Shown: positions 1 through 8,766 of the stretch, one piece after another | Layout of the letters: the number at the start of each line of letters is the position of its first letter | Position numbering within the stretch: the first letter of the stretch is position 1 | Origin: Aureimonas ureilytica | Lineage (GTDB): Bacteria; Pseudomonadota; Alphaproteobacteria; Rhizobiales; Rhizobiaceae | Reading direction: 5' to 3' | Length of the DNA: 64,000 nucleotides | NCBI RefSeq assembly: GCF_001475935.1 | Contig: NZ_LDQA01000007.1 | Coordinates: forward strand, 1-64,000 | Translations under genes and position numbers: made by a program | The notes under the pieces: generated by a model | The model's input: only the letters and a program-made list of their open reading frames with translations | The model's database searches: none | Told to the model about the DNA's origin: nothing

Positions 1-135
1 TGCTGTGTATGACGTGGTTATGTGATGCAGTGTGCTGTACTGTGATTTTTGTGTATAAGGGTGAGTCACACACAGAAGTGTAAACAGGGTAATTCGTCGG
101 TAGCGTCAAGTGTTGATAAGAGACAGGGGGGGGGG
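1..135. other. Sequencing adapter residue and poly-G at the contig edge
   Basis: This stretch does not look like the rest of the window: it is rich in TGTG words and relatively poor in C. Positions 94-126 match the 33-base Nextera transposase read-1 adapter at about 28 of 33 positions without gaps, ending in the mosaic-end tail ATAAGAGACAG. A run of ten G follows (126-135). A second partial mosaic-end-like word, GTGTATAAGG, sits at 51-60. The adapter sequence is recalled from general knowledge; the alignment was done by eye. The genome probably begins near 136. Confidence 0.85.
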
Positions 136-482
136 CTGTGCGGGTAGCGCCATCAATCTTCATGGTCCAAGCCTGCCGAGGCCTCGGCCCGGACGCTTCG
201 CAAGGCTCCGCCTCCTCTTTCCAGTCGCGGGGGAGACAGGCGGATTTGCCTTTCTCGCCAATTCCCGACCTGCTATCGCCCAAGCCGGGACTGTCTTGGA
301 CCAAGGACAGGTCTTGTATCCGCTCACCCAAGCGAGACCGGAGAAACGCTTGTCCGATCGAGAGGCGGCGTTGGGCGATCTGGCACGGCGGGCGATGTCG
401 CCCGATCCTTCGGATGCGCCATGCAGGACATGTTCACATTCCACCGCGCCGTCCTGTTCGATGCGGGAGCGCGAGACCTGAC
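136..482. other. No supported gene upstream of the DMT transporter
   Basis: About 350 bases of G+C-rich sequence. The open frames crossing it have compositions typical of chance frames in G+C-rich DNA (Arg, Pro and Ser rich), no convincing ribosome binding site and no recognisable domain. It may hold the promoter of the transporter at 483, or the decayed or truncated end of a gene cut by the contig edge. I cannot identify a promoter with confidence. Confidence 0.5.
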
Positions 483-1376
483 ATGAGTGGCCTGACCCAG
501 CGGCTTCTGCCGGCCTTCCCCGTTCTGTTCGTGCTGCTCTGGTCCACCGGCTTCGTGGGCGCGCGATACGCCATGCCCCATGCCGAACCCTTCACCTTTC
601 TGGCGCTGCGCTTCGCGCTGGCCATTCTGCTGCTGCTGCCGGTGGCGCTTTATCTCCTGCGCAGGCGGGGCGTTCCCCTGCGTCCTCTCGGCCATGCCGC
701 CTTTGCCGGCAGCCTCATCCATGGCGTCTATCTCGGCGGCGTGTTCTTTGCCGTGCGCCACGGACTTCCGGCCGGCATTACGGCGCTCGTCGCCGGGCTC
801 CAGCCCTTCTTCACCGCGCTGATCGCCCGCGCGTCCCTGGGCGAGCGTCTGACGCGCCGCCATCAGACGGGGCTCGCCATCGGCCTTGTCGGCGTGTTCC
901 TCGTCGTCGCCCCCAAGCTGGGAACGGGCGCGGCCTTCGGGCCTGCGACGCTCGTTCCCGCGCTGATCGGCGTCGTCGCCATCGCGCTCGGCACGGTCTG
1001 GCAGAAGCGGTTCGTCACCGGACTGGACCTGCGCGTCGGGGCCTGCGCGCAATATGTCGGCGCGCTCGTGCCGGTGGCGCTCGCCGCGTTCCTGTTCGAG
1101 ACGATGCGGGTGGACTGGACGCTGGAACTCGTGCTTTCGCTCGCCTGGCTCACGCTCGCCCTGTCGATCGGCGCGGTCATGCTGCTGCTCGTCCTGATTC
1201 GCAACGGCTCGGTCTCGAGCGTCGCCTCGCTGTTCTATCTCGTGCCCTCGGTGACGGCCCTCATGGCGTTCGTCCTGTTCGGGGAGCGGCTGACAGCGGT
1301 TCAACTTCTGGGAATGCTCGTGGCGGCTGCCGGCGTGTGGCTCGCGACACGAACCTCCGCGCGGCGGCGGGAATAG
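483..1376 (+). CDS. EamA/DMT-family transporter
   Basis: A 297-residue, very hydrophobic protein of the drug/metabolite transporter superfamily, expected to lie in the inner membrane and export a small metabolite that cannot be inferred here. The N-terminal WSTGFVGARYAMP segment (about residues 16-28) followed by LALRF is the usual start of the first EamA repeat. A second repeat begins near residue 150 and ends with the FGERLTAVQLLG segment typical of the last two helices; about ten membrane segments are expected. The ATG at 483 is chosen because the first membrane helix follows about 10 residues later. The open frame extends further upstream but into non-coding-looking sequence. It stands alone; the next gene is 93 bases away. 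Confidence 0.88.
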   Translation: MSGLTQRLLPAFPVLFVLLWSTGFVGARYAMPHAEPFTFLALRFALAILLLLPVALYLLRRRGVPLRPLGHAAFAGSLIHGVYLGGVFFAVRHGLPAGITALVAGLQPFFTALIARASLGERLTRRHQTGLAIGLVGVFLVVAPKLGTGAAFGPATLVPALIGVVAIALGTVWQKRFVTGLDLRVGACAQYVGALVPVALAAFLFETMRVDWTLELVLSLAWLTLALSIGAVMLLLVLIRNGSVSSVASLFYLVPSVTALMAFVLFGERLTAVQLLGMLVAAAGVWLATRTSARRRE

Positions 1377-1469
1377 GGGGGACGCGAGGTCGCGCCCTTT
1401 GGCGCTCGCGCCCGCCCGTCGCAGCGCTTATATCTGCGACACGCTCCTCCGCCCGGCAAAGGCCGCCCC

Positions 1470-1658
1470 ATGTCCAGTGTCCTGTCCTTCGTCGCTCTTG
1501 CTTTCATGGTCGCCGTCGCCGTGGTTCTGCTCATGGGGCTTCGCAACATGATGGTGGGCGGGCCGGGCAACACGTCGCAGAAGCTGATGCGAATGCGCGT
1601 CATGCTGCAGGCCATCGCCGTCGCGGTGATCGTGGCGGTGATTTACTTCGCGCGTTAG
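1470..1658 (+). CDS. Twin transmembrane (HIG1-like) small protein
   Basis: A 62-residue protein with two membrane helices (about residues 4-23 and 43-60) separated by a short basic loop containing LRNMMVGGPGNTSQKLMRMR. This is the layout of the small HIG1-domain or twin-transmembrane proteins often found just before the corrinoid adenosyltransferase gene in rhizobia. HIG1 proteins are linked to respiratory complexes in mitochondria; a bacterial role is not established, so none is assigned. The stop is 85 bases before the adenosyltransferase start, so cotranscription is likely. Confidence 0.75.
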   Translation: MSSVLSFVALAFMVAVAVVLLMGLRNMMVGGPGNTSQKLMRMRVMLQAIAVAVIVAVIYFAR

Positions 1659-1743
1659 CGCTCATTGCCGAGCCTTTCGGCCCCCTTGCCCTAGTTTGCG
1701 TCTTTCGCGACAAACGGCGGCGGACGACGGGGAACGGGCGGTC

Positions 1744-2316
1744 ATGGTACGGCTGAACAAGATCTATACGCGCACGGGCGACGACGGCACCACCGGGCTC
1801 GGCAATGGCGAGCGACGCTCCAAGGCGGATGCGCGGGTCGAGAGCTACGGCACGGTGGACGAACTCAACGCCGTGCTCGGGCTGGCCCGGTTGCACGCGA
1901 CGGGTGAGGTGGACGCGCTTCTGGCGCGCATTCAGAACGACCTCTTCGATCTCGGCGCCGATCTGGCGACCCCCGAAACCGGCGAGCCCCTGCCGTTTCA
2001 GCGCTTGTCGATCATCCAGCCCCAAGTGGATGCGCTGGAGCGCGAGATCGACCGGCTGAACGTCGAACTGGAGCCGCTGCGCTCCTTCGTGCTGCCGGCC
2101 GGCACGCCGCTTGCGGCCCATCTCCATCTCGCGCGCACCGTGGCGCGCCGCGCCGAACGGCTGATGGTGGCACTGGGCGAGGTCGGCGGCGAGCGCGTCT
2201 CTTCGGCCGCGATTCGCTATGTGAACCGCCTGTCGGACCTTCTCTTCGTCATGGCGCGCCATGCCAACGACAAGGGCCGGGGCGACGTTCTCTGGGTGCC
2301 GGGCGCGAACCGCTGA
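1744..2316 (+). CDS. cobO: Corrinoid adenosyltransferase, PduO type
   Basis: A 190-residue cytoplasmic enzyme that transfers the adenosyl group of ATP to the cobalt of cob(I)alamin or cobyrinic acid diamide, forming the coenzyme B12 cobalt-carbon bond. The N-terminal TRTGDDGTTGLGNGERR motif (residues 8-24) is the ATP-binding signature of PduO/MMAB enzymes. The later RRAERLM and YVNRLSDLLFVMARHAN segments are also conserved. The sequence fixes the PduO fold and not the CobA/BtuR fold, so the symbol is loose (pduO would serve as well). The start is placed at ATG 1744, directly before the conserved MVRLNKIYTRTG. It fits the cobalt-chelatase genes at 40-43 kb as another cobalamin step. Confidence 0.9.
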   Translation: MVRLNKIYTRTGDDGTTGLGNGERRSKADARVESYGTVDELNAVLGLARLHATGEVDALLARIQNDLFDLGADLATPETGEPLPFQRLSIIQPQVDALEREIDRLNVELEPLRSFVLPAGTPLAAHLHLARTVARRAERLMVALGEVGGERVSSAAIRYVNRLSDLLFVMARHANDKGRGDVLWVPGANR

Positions 2317-2340
2317 CGTTTGGGCCGTCATTCGAAAATT

Positions 2341-2369
2341 TTGACGTGAACGTAAAAGTCATCTAGTTT
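2341..2369 (+). promoter_or_regulatory. Promoter with MerR/LiuR-like palindrome before etfB
   Basis: The 16-mer TTGACGTGAACGTAAA (2341-2356) is an imperfect palindrome built on two ACGT half-sites. It resembles the operators described for LiuR-type MerR regulators of branched-chain amino acid and fatty acid breakdown. TTGACG at 2341-2346 also reads as a -35 box, with TAGTTT 17 bases on as a weak -10. ETF genes are regular members of such regulons. The match is from memory of the motif, not a matrix search. Confidence 0.45.
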
Positions 2370-2488
2370 GGTTCGCGGGCGCGACTTCGACTTGAAGCGA
2401 CGGTCGGTGCTTCATAAGAAAGAGCCAGGAAACACGGATCGTCCGACTCAGGGGGCTGCTCCAGGGCCGGCTGCGAGGAAAGAACGGC

Positions 2489-3235
2489 ATGAAGATTCTT
2501 GTCTGCGTGAAGCGTGTGGTGGACTACAACGTGAAGATCCGCGTGAAGGCGGACGGCACGGGTGTCGAGCTCGCCAACGTCAAGATGAGCATGAACCCGT
2601 TCGACGAGATCGCCGTGGAAGAAGCGGTTCGCCTGAAGGAGAAGGGCGGAGCGGCCGAGATCGTCGCCGTTTCGATCGGCCCCGCGCAGGCGGCCGACAC
2701 GATCCGCACCGCGCTCGCCATGGGCGCCGACCGGGGCATCCTGGTGAAGGCCGAGGGCACGGTCGAGCCGCTGGCGGTGGCCAAGATTCTCAAGGGTGTG
2801 GTCGAGGCGGAACAGCCCGATCTCGTGATCCTCGGCAAGCAGGCGATCGACGACGACTGCAACCAGACGGGCCAGATGCTCGCCGGCCTGCTCGGCTGGG
2901 GCCAGGGCACCTTCGCCTCCAAGCTCGAGATCGCGGACGGTCAGGCCAGCGTGACGCGTGAGGTCGATGGCGGCTTGCAGACCGTCGGGCTGACTTTGCC
3001 CGCGATCGTCACCACCGATCTTCGTCTCAACGAGCCGCGCTATGCGAGCTTGCCCAACATCATGAAGGCCAAGAAGAAGCCGCTGGAGGAAAAGAGCGCC
3101 GCCGATTTCGGCGTCGACACCACGCCCCGGCTGGAAGTCCTTAAGACTGCCGAGCCCAAGGGGCGTCAGGCCGGCGTCAAGCTCGGCTCGGTGGACGAGC
3201 TGGTTTCCGCTCTCAAGGGCGCCGGGCTGGTCTGA
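2489..3235 (+). CDS. etfB: Electron transfer flavoprotein beta subunit
   Basis: A 248-residue beta subunit of the soluble ETF heterodimer, which takes electrons from acyl-CoA and related dehydrogenases and passes them to ETF:quinone oxidoreductase. The start [20 protein letters not shown], the [17 protein letters not shown] segment (about residues 34-50), [23 protein letters not shown] (about 115-137) and the late [14 protein letters not shown] segment are hallmarks of the family. Length is normal (about 249). The ATG at 2489 follows GAGGAAAG. etfA follows 48 bases after the stop and a 3-hydroxyacyl-CoA dehydrogenase after that, forming a beta-oxidation-type operon. Confidence 0.97.
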   Translation: MKILVCVKRVVDYNVKIRVKADGTGVELANVKMSMNPFDEIAVEEAVRLKEKGGAAEIVAVSIGPAQAADTIRTALAMGADRGILVKAEGTVEPLAVAKILKGVVEAEQPDLVILGKQAIDDDCNQTGQMLAGLLGWGQGTFASKLEIADGQASVTREVDGGLQTVGLTLPAIVTTDLRLNEPRYASLPNIMKAKKKPLEEKSAADFGVDTTPRLEVLKTAEPKGRQAGVKLGSVDELVSALKGAGLV

Positions 3236-3283
3236 TCCGACCCGCTTCCGCCGCTGCTTCTTTTGGATTTCGAGGTTCGTTCC

Positions 3284-4213
3284 ATGACCACGCTTCTGAT
3301 CGCCGAACACGACAACGCGCATCTTTCGGGCGAGACCGCCAAGGCGCTGACGGCCGCAAGCCAACTCGGCGCTGACGTCCATCTCCTCGTAGCCGGTGAG
3401 GGCTGCGCGCCGGTGGCCGATGCCGCCGCCAAGCTCTCGGGCGTCGCCAAGGTGCTTCTGGCCGATGCCGCGCTCTATGGCCATGCGCTGGCCGAGCCGC
3501 TGGCCGCGCTGATCGTGCAACTGGCCCCCGCCTACGGCGCGATCGTCGCCCCGGCGACGGCTTCCGCCAAGAACGTTCTGCCCCGCGCCGCCGCGCTTCT
3601 CGACGTGATGCAGGTGTCGGATGTGATCGCGGTGCATGGCGCGGACACGTTCGAGCGTCCGATCTATGCCGGCAACGCGGTGGAGACGGTGCGCTCGAAG
3701 GATGCCGTCAAGCTTCTGACCATTCGCACCAGCGCCTTCGCGGCGGCGGGCGAGGGGGGCTCGGCCGCTATCGAAAACGTTTCAGGGGCGAGCGATCCGG
3801 CCGTGTCGCGCTTCGTCGGCCAGGAGGTCGCCCATTCCGAGCGGCCCGAACTGTCGGGCGCCAAGATCGTGGTGTCGGGCGGCCGCGCGCTGGGCTCCAA
3901 GGAGAAGTTCGAGGAGGTCATGCTGCCGCTGGCCGACAAGCTCGGCGCGGCCGTGGGCGCCAGCCGCGCGGCGGTGGACGCCGGCTATGCCCCGAACGAC
4001 TGGCAGGTCGGCCAGACCGGGAAGGTCGTGGCGCCCGATCTTTATGTCGCGGCCGGAATCTCGGGCGCGATCCAGCATCTCGCCGGCATGAAGGATTCCA
4101 AGGTCATCGTCGCCATCAACAAGGATGAGGACGCGCCGATCTTCCAGGTCGCGGATTATGGGCTGGTCGGCGATATTTTCACGCTCGTGCCGGAACTGAC
4201 CGGCAAGCTCTGA
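3284..4213 (+). CDS. etfA: Electron transfer flavoprotein alpha subunit
   Basis: A 309-residue FAD-binding alpha subunit that pairs with the product of the gene just upstream. The C-terminal FAD domain is clear: [16 protein letters not shown], then [38 protein letters not shown] and [14 protein letters not shown] close to the end. A TTG in frame at 3263 would add seven residues, but ATG 3284 gives the usual [11 protein letters not shown] start and is preferred. Only 24 bases separate it from the next gene, so the three genes from 2489 to 5116 very probably form one transcript. Confidence 0.97.
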   Translation: MTTLLIAEHDNAHLSGETAKALTAASQLGADVHLLVAGEGCAPVADAAAKLSGVAKVLLADAALYGHALAEPLAALIVQLAPAYGAIVAPATASAKNVLPRAAALLDVMQVSDVIAVHGADTFERPIYAGNAVETVRSKDAVKLLTIRTSAFAAAGEGGSAAIENVSGASDPAVSRFVGQEVAHSERPELSGAKIVVSGGRALGSKEKFEEVMLPLADKLGAAVGASRAAVDAGYAPNDWQVGQTGKVVAPDLYVAAGISGAIQHLAGMKDSKVIVAINKDEDAPIFQVADYGLVGDIFTLVPELTGKL

Positions 4214-4237
4214 TCCTCTCACCGAAAGGTCGCTGCC

Positions 4238-5116
4238 ATGAGCGAAGTGCGAACCGTCGGCGTCATCGGCGCGGGTCAGATGGGAACGGGGATCGCGCAG
4301 GTCTGCGCGCTCGCCGGGTTCGACGTCGTGCTTTACGATGTCAGCTTCGAGCAGGCGCGCCAGGGCGTCGCCAAGGTGCAGGCGGGGCTGGACCGGCAAG
4401 TGGCGGGCGAGAAGATCGCCGCCACCGAGCGCGACGAAGCGCTGGCCCGGCTGAAGGCCGCCGATGGCGTCAACGATCTCGCCCCCTGCGATCTCGTGAT
4501 CGAGGCGGCGACCGAGAAGGAAGAGATCAAGCGGCGCATCTTCGCGCAGGTCTGCCCGGTGCTGCGGCCGGACGCGATTCTGGCCTCCAACACCTCCTCC
4601 ATCTCGATCACGCGGCTGGCGGCCGGCACCGACCGGCCCGAGCGCTTCCTCGGCATTCATTTCATGAATCCCGTGCCGGTGATGAAGCTGGTGGAACTCG
4701 TGCGCGGCATCGCCACCGATGATGCGGTGTTCGAGGCGTCCAAGGCCGTCGTGCAGAAGCTCGACAAGACGATCATCGTGTCGGAGGATTTTCCCGGCTT
4801 CATCGTCAATCGCATCCTGATCCCGATGATCAACGAGGCGATCTACACGCTGCACGAGGGCATCGGCTCGGTGGAATCGATCGACGCCTCCATGCGGCTC
4901 GGCGCCAACCATCCGATGGGCCCGTTCCAGCTCGCCGACTTCATCGGCCTGGATACCTGCCTGTCGATCATGCAGGTGCTGCACGACGGGCTGGCCGATT
5001 CCAAATATCGCCCTTGCCCGCTTCTGGTGAAATATGTCGAGGCCGGCTGGCTCGGCCGTAAGACCAAGCGCGGCTTCTACGACTATCGCGGCGAGACGCC
5101 GGTGCCGACACGCTAG
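4238..5116 (+). CDS. hbdA: 3-hydroxybutyryl-CoA dehydrogenase
   Basis: A 292-residue NAD(P)-dependent enzyme that interconverts 3-hydroxybutyryl-CoA and acetoacetyl-CoA. The Rossmann motif GVIGAGQMGTGIAQV lies at residues 8-22. ASNTSSISIT, the catalytic-histidine segment GIHFMNPVPVMKLVE (about residues 138-152) and the C-terminal domain segments GFIVNRILIPMINEAI and HPMGPFQLADFIGLD are all present. Length fits the short single-function enzymes and not the fused FadB type. Its place directly behind etfBA is common in rhizobia and suggests acyl-CoA or polyhydroxybutyrate turnover coupled to the ETF. The paaH symbol is sometimes used for the same family. Confidence 0.95.
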   Translation: MSEVRTVGVIGAGQMGTGIAQVCALAGFDVVLYDVSFEQARQGVAKVQAGLDRQVAGEKIAATERDEALARLKAADGVNDLAPCDLVIEAATEKEEIKRRIFAQVCPVLRPDAILASNTSSISITRLAAGTDRPERFLGIHFMNPVPVMKLVELVRGIATDDAVFEASKAVVQKLDKTIIVSEDFPGFIVNRILIPMINEAIYTLHEGIGSVESIDASMRLGANHPMGPFQLADFIGLDTCLSIMQVLHDGLADSKYRPCPLLVKYVEAGWLGRKTKRGFYDYRGETPVPTR

Positions 5117-5126
5117 CGCCTATGGA

Positions 5127-5204
5127 TCGACAAGAGCGAGGTTGAAAGCGCGGAGCGAAACCACGCGCGCTTCGCTCCGCAGGTCCGGTCCACTCTTGCC
5201 GCCA
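5127..5204. repeat. Intergenic imperfect hairpin after the etf operon
   Basis: A perfect 10-bp stem (GCGGAGCGAA at 5150-5159 and TTCGCTCCGC at 5171-5180) lies inside a longer imperfect palindrome whose outer arms read CAAGAGCGAG on the left and CACTCTTGCC on the right. It starts 10 bases after the hbdA stop and may end the operon transcript, though there is no T-run. A GCTCTAAG word at 5222-5229 is shared with the edges of two other intergenic palindromes in this window. Confidence 0.55.
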
Positions 5205-5301
5205 GTCACTCCTGCGCTCCGGCTCTAAGGCCGCCTCAACCTTCCCGATTCTTCATCCAAGGTGACGATGAGGGAAACTCCGCACAACCCCGAAATACGA
5301 C

Positions 5302-6024
5302 TCAGCGATGCGCTCCGATGGCGATGCGCCGTGTGCCAATCCTGCCGACCGTGCCTGCCGCGTCGGGGCCGGTGAGTCCGAGATAGTCTGTGTTGAAGGT
5401 CTCACCATAGCGGGCGGCTCCCGATGTCGTCCCGGCAAAACGCTTGGCCAGCGAAGTCAGCCAGAGCGACATCCCCTCGTCGGAGGCGATGGTCGCGACA
5501 TTCGGTCCGATATTGGCGATGGCCGCACCCTGATCGGCGCCGGCAATGAAGGCTTTCATGGATCCGTTGGGAAGCCACATTTCGCTGTAGATCGATGCGT
5601 AGATGTTCGTGGCGGCCGAATCCGGGATCTTCACTTTCTCGACGCTGCCGGGGATCTGCGCGGCCGCTTCCGCCTTCGCGAAATCCTGGGTAACGGATAC
5701 TGCCGTCTGTCCAACCTGTTTGCGGGCATCGCTCGCCTGATGGAATGGATTGACAAGAAAGCCGCAATCCGTCGCGCCACGACACCACAGGAAATCCCGC
5801 ATCTGCGCAATACGATTGCGGGTCGGGCTGTTGCGGAAGAAGCCGTAGCAGGCCGCGAAAACGAGATCGTTATAGATCGCGGGCACGGTCTGCGTTCTCC
5901 CCGCTTTGGCCCATTCGCGCCACTTGGGGCCCTTCGCGAGGGCTTCCAGAATGAAGGCGCGACGAACGATCTTATTCTCCGGGTTGAAGAAGGACTTTTC
6001 GAATTCGAGACGGGTCATCGGCAT
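5302..6024 (-). CDS. Hypothetical protein of unknown family
   Basis: A 240-residue protein I do not recognise. The start at 6024 is supported by AGGAG seven bases upstream on the reverse strand; upstream in-frame codons give implausible sequence. The N-terminus is charged (MTRLEFEKSFFNPENKIVRR) and the middle has a CRGATDC pair of cysteines. There is no signal peptide and no clear membrane segment, although the LVFAACYGFF stretch is hydrophobic. The C-terminal half is Gly/Ala-rich, with SDEGMSLWLTSLAKRFAGTT before a basic tail. It stands alone between the etf operon and tlpA, with hairpins on both sides, and is slightly less G+C-rich than its neighbours. An opposite-strand frame of similar length lacks a ribosome binding site and looks like a shadow. 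Confidence 0.7.
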   Translation of the reverse strand: MPMTRLEFEKSFFNPENKIVRRAFILEALAKGPKWREWAKAGRTQTVPAIYNDLVFAACYGFFRNSPTRNRIAQMRDFLWCRGATDCGFLVNPFHQASDARKQVGQTAVSVTQDFAKAEAAAQIPGSVEKVKIPDSAATNIYASIYSEMWLPNGSMKAFIAGADQGAAIANIGPNVATIASDEGMSLWLTSLAKRFAGTTSGAARYGETFNTDYLGLTGPDAAGTVGRIGTRRIAIGAHR

Positions 6025-6192
6025 GGCGATGTTCTCCTGACGGAACTCGCTGAGCGCTAACAGCCGCGTCGTTGTTGCGACAATATCCCGACTGCCGATG
6101 GAAGGGCAAAAGGCGGTTTTCGAGACGCACGGACAAGAAATACCCTCGAACTCCAGCCGCGCGGACAGTCCCGCATGTCGGAGCCCCGCCCC

Positions 6193-6238
6193 GCCAGAGC
6201 ACATCCGTCGAACATAGGTTCGCCTGATGTGCTCTGGC
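6193..6238. repeat. Perfect 13-bp inverted repeat
   Basis: GCCAGAGCACATC at 6193-6205 is exactly complementary to GATGTGCTCTGGC at 6226-6238, with a 20-base loop. It lies about 170 bases upstream of the unknown gene ending at 5302 and 58 bases downstream of the tlpA stop. It could be a second terminator for tlpA, an operator, or the remains of a small mobile element. No T-run follows in either direction. Confidence 0.6.
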
Positions 6239-6261
6239 ACTTTCTTCTCGCATTGCCCGCG

Positions 6262-6286
6262 AGCGAAAGCCGATCCGGCTTTCGCT
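6262..6286 (-). terminator. Hairpin just after tlpA
   Basis: A perfect 11-bp stem with a 3-base loop (AGCGAAAGCCG at 6262-6272, CGGCTTTCGCT at 6276-6286) lies 10 bases beyond the tlpA stop on the reverse strand. Stem strength and placement suggest transcript termination or 3-prime end protection. The lack of a T-run makes an intrinsic terminator less certain. Confidence 0.55.
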
Positions 6287-6295
6287 GGAAATGTT

Positions 6296-6976
6296 CTAGC
6301 TCCCGCTTCCCGCGCCCTTCAACACATCCACCAGCGCCAGCGCATCCGGGCTCGACCAATGCGCCGGGCCGTTGATCGCGGCCTGCGCGCAGCCTTCGGC
6401 ATCGACCAGCAGCGTCACCGGCAGGCCCACTGCCGCGCTCGCCTTCTTCAACTCGTTGAAGACGCCCATCGTCTCGTCGCGGAAGAAGGGCAGGGCGGTG
6501 AGCTTGGTTTCTTCGTAGAAGCCCTTGGGCTTGGCGACGTCGCCCATGTCGATATTGATCGGCACCACGGCGAAGCTCTCGTCGCCCGCCGTCTTCTCCA
6601 GCTCGTCCAGCGCCGGCATCTCGGCCCGGCAGGGCGCGCACCAGGTCGCCCAGAGATTGACGAGCAGCGACTGACCCTTCATCGCGCCAAGACTCGTGGC
6701 TTGGCCGTTCGCGTCCTTGAAGGCGAGATGGGAAACGTCGATGGGCTGGTCGAGCAGCGCGACCGCCGCGACCTCGCCATGCGCCGCCTTGTCCAGCGAC
6801 TGACGCAAACCGTCCTTGAGCGGGCAGGTGCCCGCCACGCTTGCGTTGCCAGAGCGCGTTTCCATCACGTATACGCCGAGCGCACCGGCAAGAACGCCGG
6901 CCAGGAGAGCAAGGCCGACGATCCCTTTCGTTCCACGCTTCGGCGTCCGGGGCGGCTGGGATGGGAGGTCCGACAT
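6296..6976 (-). CDS. tlpA: Membrane-anchored TlpA-like thioredoxin
   Basis: A 226-residue thioredoxin-fold protein tethered by one N-terminal helix (about residues 19-38) with the catalytic domain in the periplasm. The redox motif WCAPC is at residues 112-116 inside [20 protein letters not shown], and the cis-proline segment reads GLPVTLLVD. TlpA proteins reduce disulfides or help copper insertion in cytochrome oxidase assembly; the exact partner here is unknown. Two further cysteines (C51 in GTCPLKDG and one near the C-terminus in AEGCAQA) match the extra pair seen in bradyrhizobial TlpA. It is divergent from argH with only 18 bases between the two start codons. Confidence 0.9.
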   Translation of the reverse strand: MSDLPSQPPRTPKRGTKGIVGLALLAGVLAGALGVYVMETRSGNASVAGTCPLKDGLRQSLDKAAHGEVAAVALLDQPIDVSHLAFKDANGQATSLGAMKGQSLLVNLWATWCAPCRAEMPALDELEKTAGDESFAVVPINIDMGDVAKPKGFYEETKLTALPFFRDETMGVFNELKKASAAVGLPVTLLVDAEGCAQAAINGPAHWSSPDALALVDVLKGAGSGS

Positions 6977-6994
6977 CGGCAGAAGGGCCTTTTC

Positions 6995-8395
<1,401 letters not shown>

Positions 8396-8474
8396 TTTCC
8401 CGGCGGGGACAGTCTATGCATCAAGGGCGGCCGGCGCGTTCCGGCCCCCATCTCCGGCAGAACGGACGGACGGC

Positions 8475-8732
8475 ATGAACAGACGCTGCATCACTCTGGC
8501 GCTCGGGCTCGCATTGGCCGGGACTTTGGCCGGCTGCGGCGTGAAATCCGTGCCCGTCGCCAAACGCGCGGACGGTCAGGTCTCGCGGGCCGTGGTGGCT
8601 GCGCCCGACGGCACCGCCCGCCTGCCCAAGGCGACGCCGCTCGCCTCCACGCTTTCGGTCGTGCCGACCGAAGTGACCCGCAATCCCGGCGCGGACAAGA
8701 AACCCTTCTTTCTCGACGGCCTGCTTAACTAG
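8475..8732 (+). CDS. Small lipoprotein between argH and lysA
   Basis: An 85-residue lipoprotein. The signal peptide runs MNRRCITLALGLALAGTLAG, with the lipobox LAGC placing the lipidated cysteine at residue 21. The short mature part is positively charged at first and ends in KPFFLDGLLN. Genes of this size and place, between argH and lysA, recur in rhizobia; the family resembles the LptM (YifL) lipoproteins found next to lysA-type loci, which help LptD assembly in enteric bacteria. That link rests on size, lipobox and position only. It begins 79 bases after argH and ends 34 bases before lysA. Confidence 0.85.
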   Translation: MNRRCITLALGLALAGTLAGCGVKSVPVAKRADGQVSRAVVAAPDGTARLPKATPLASTLSVVPTEVTRNPGADKKPFFLDGLLN

Positions 8733-8766
8733 TCCCCCCTTCGTCTCCCCGCGCCCGGCCATTTCC

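Noticed and set aside
5308-6060. Forward-strand open frame of about 250 codons opposite the unknown gene
   Set aside because: It lacks a ribosome binding site and its composition (Arg, Gly, Asp rich) looks like an antisense shadow; the reverse-strand frame has AGGAG at the right distance.
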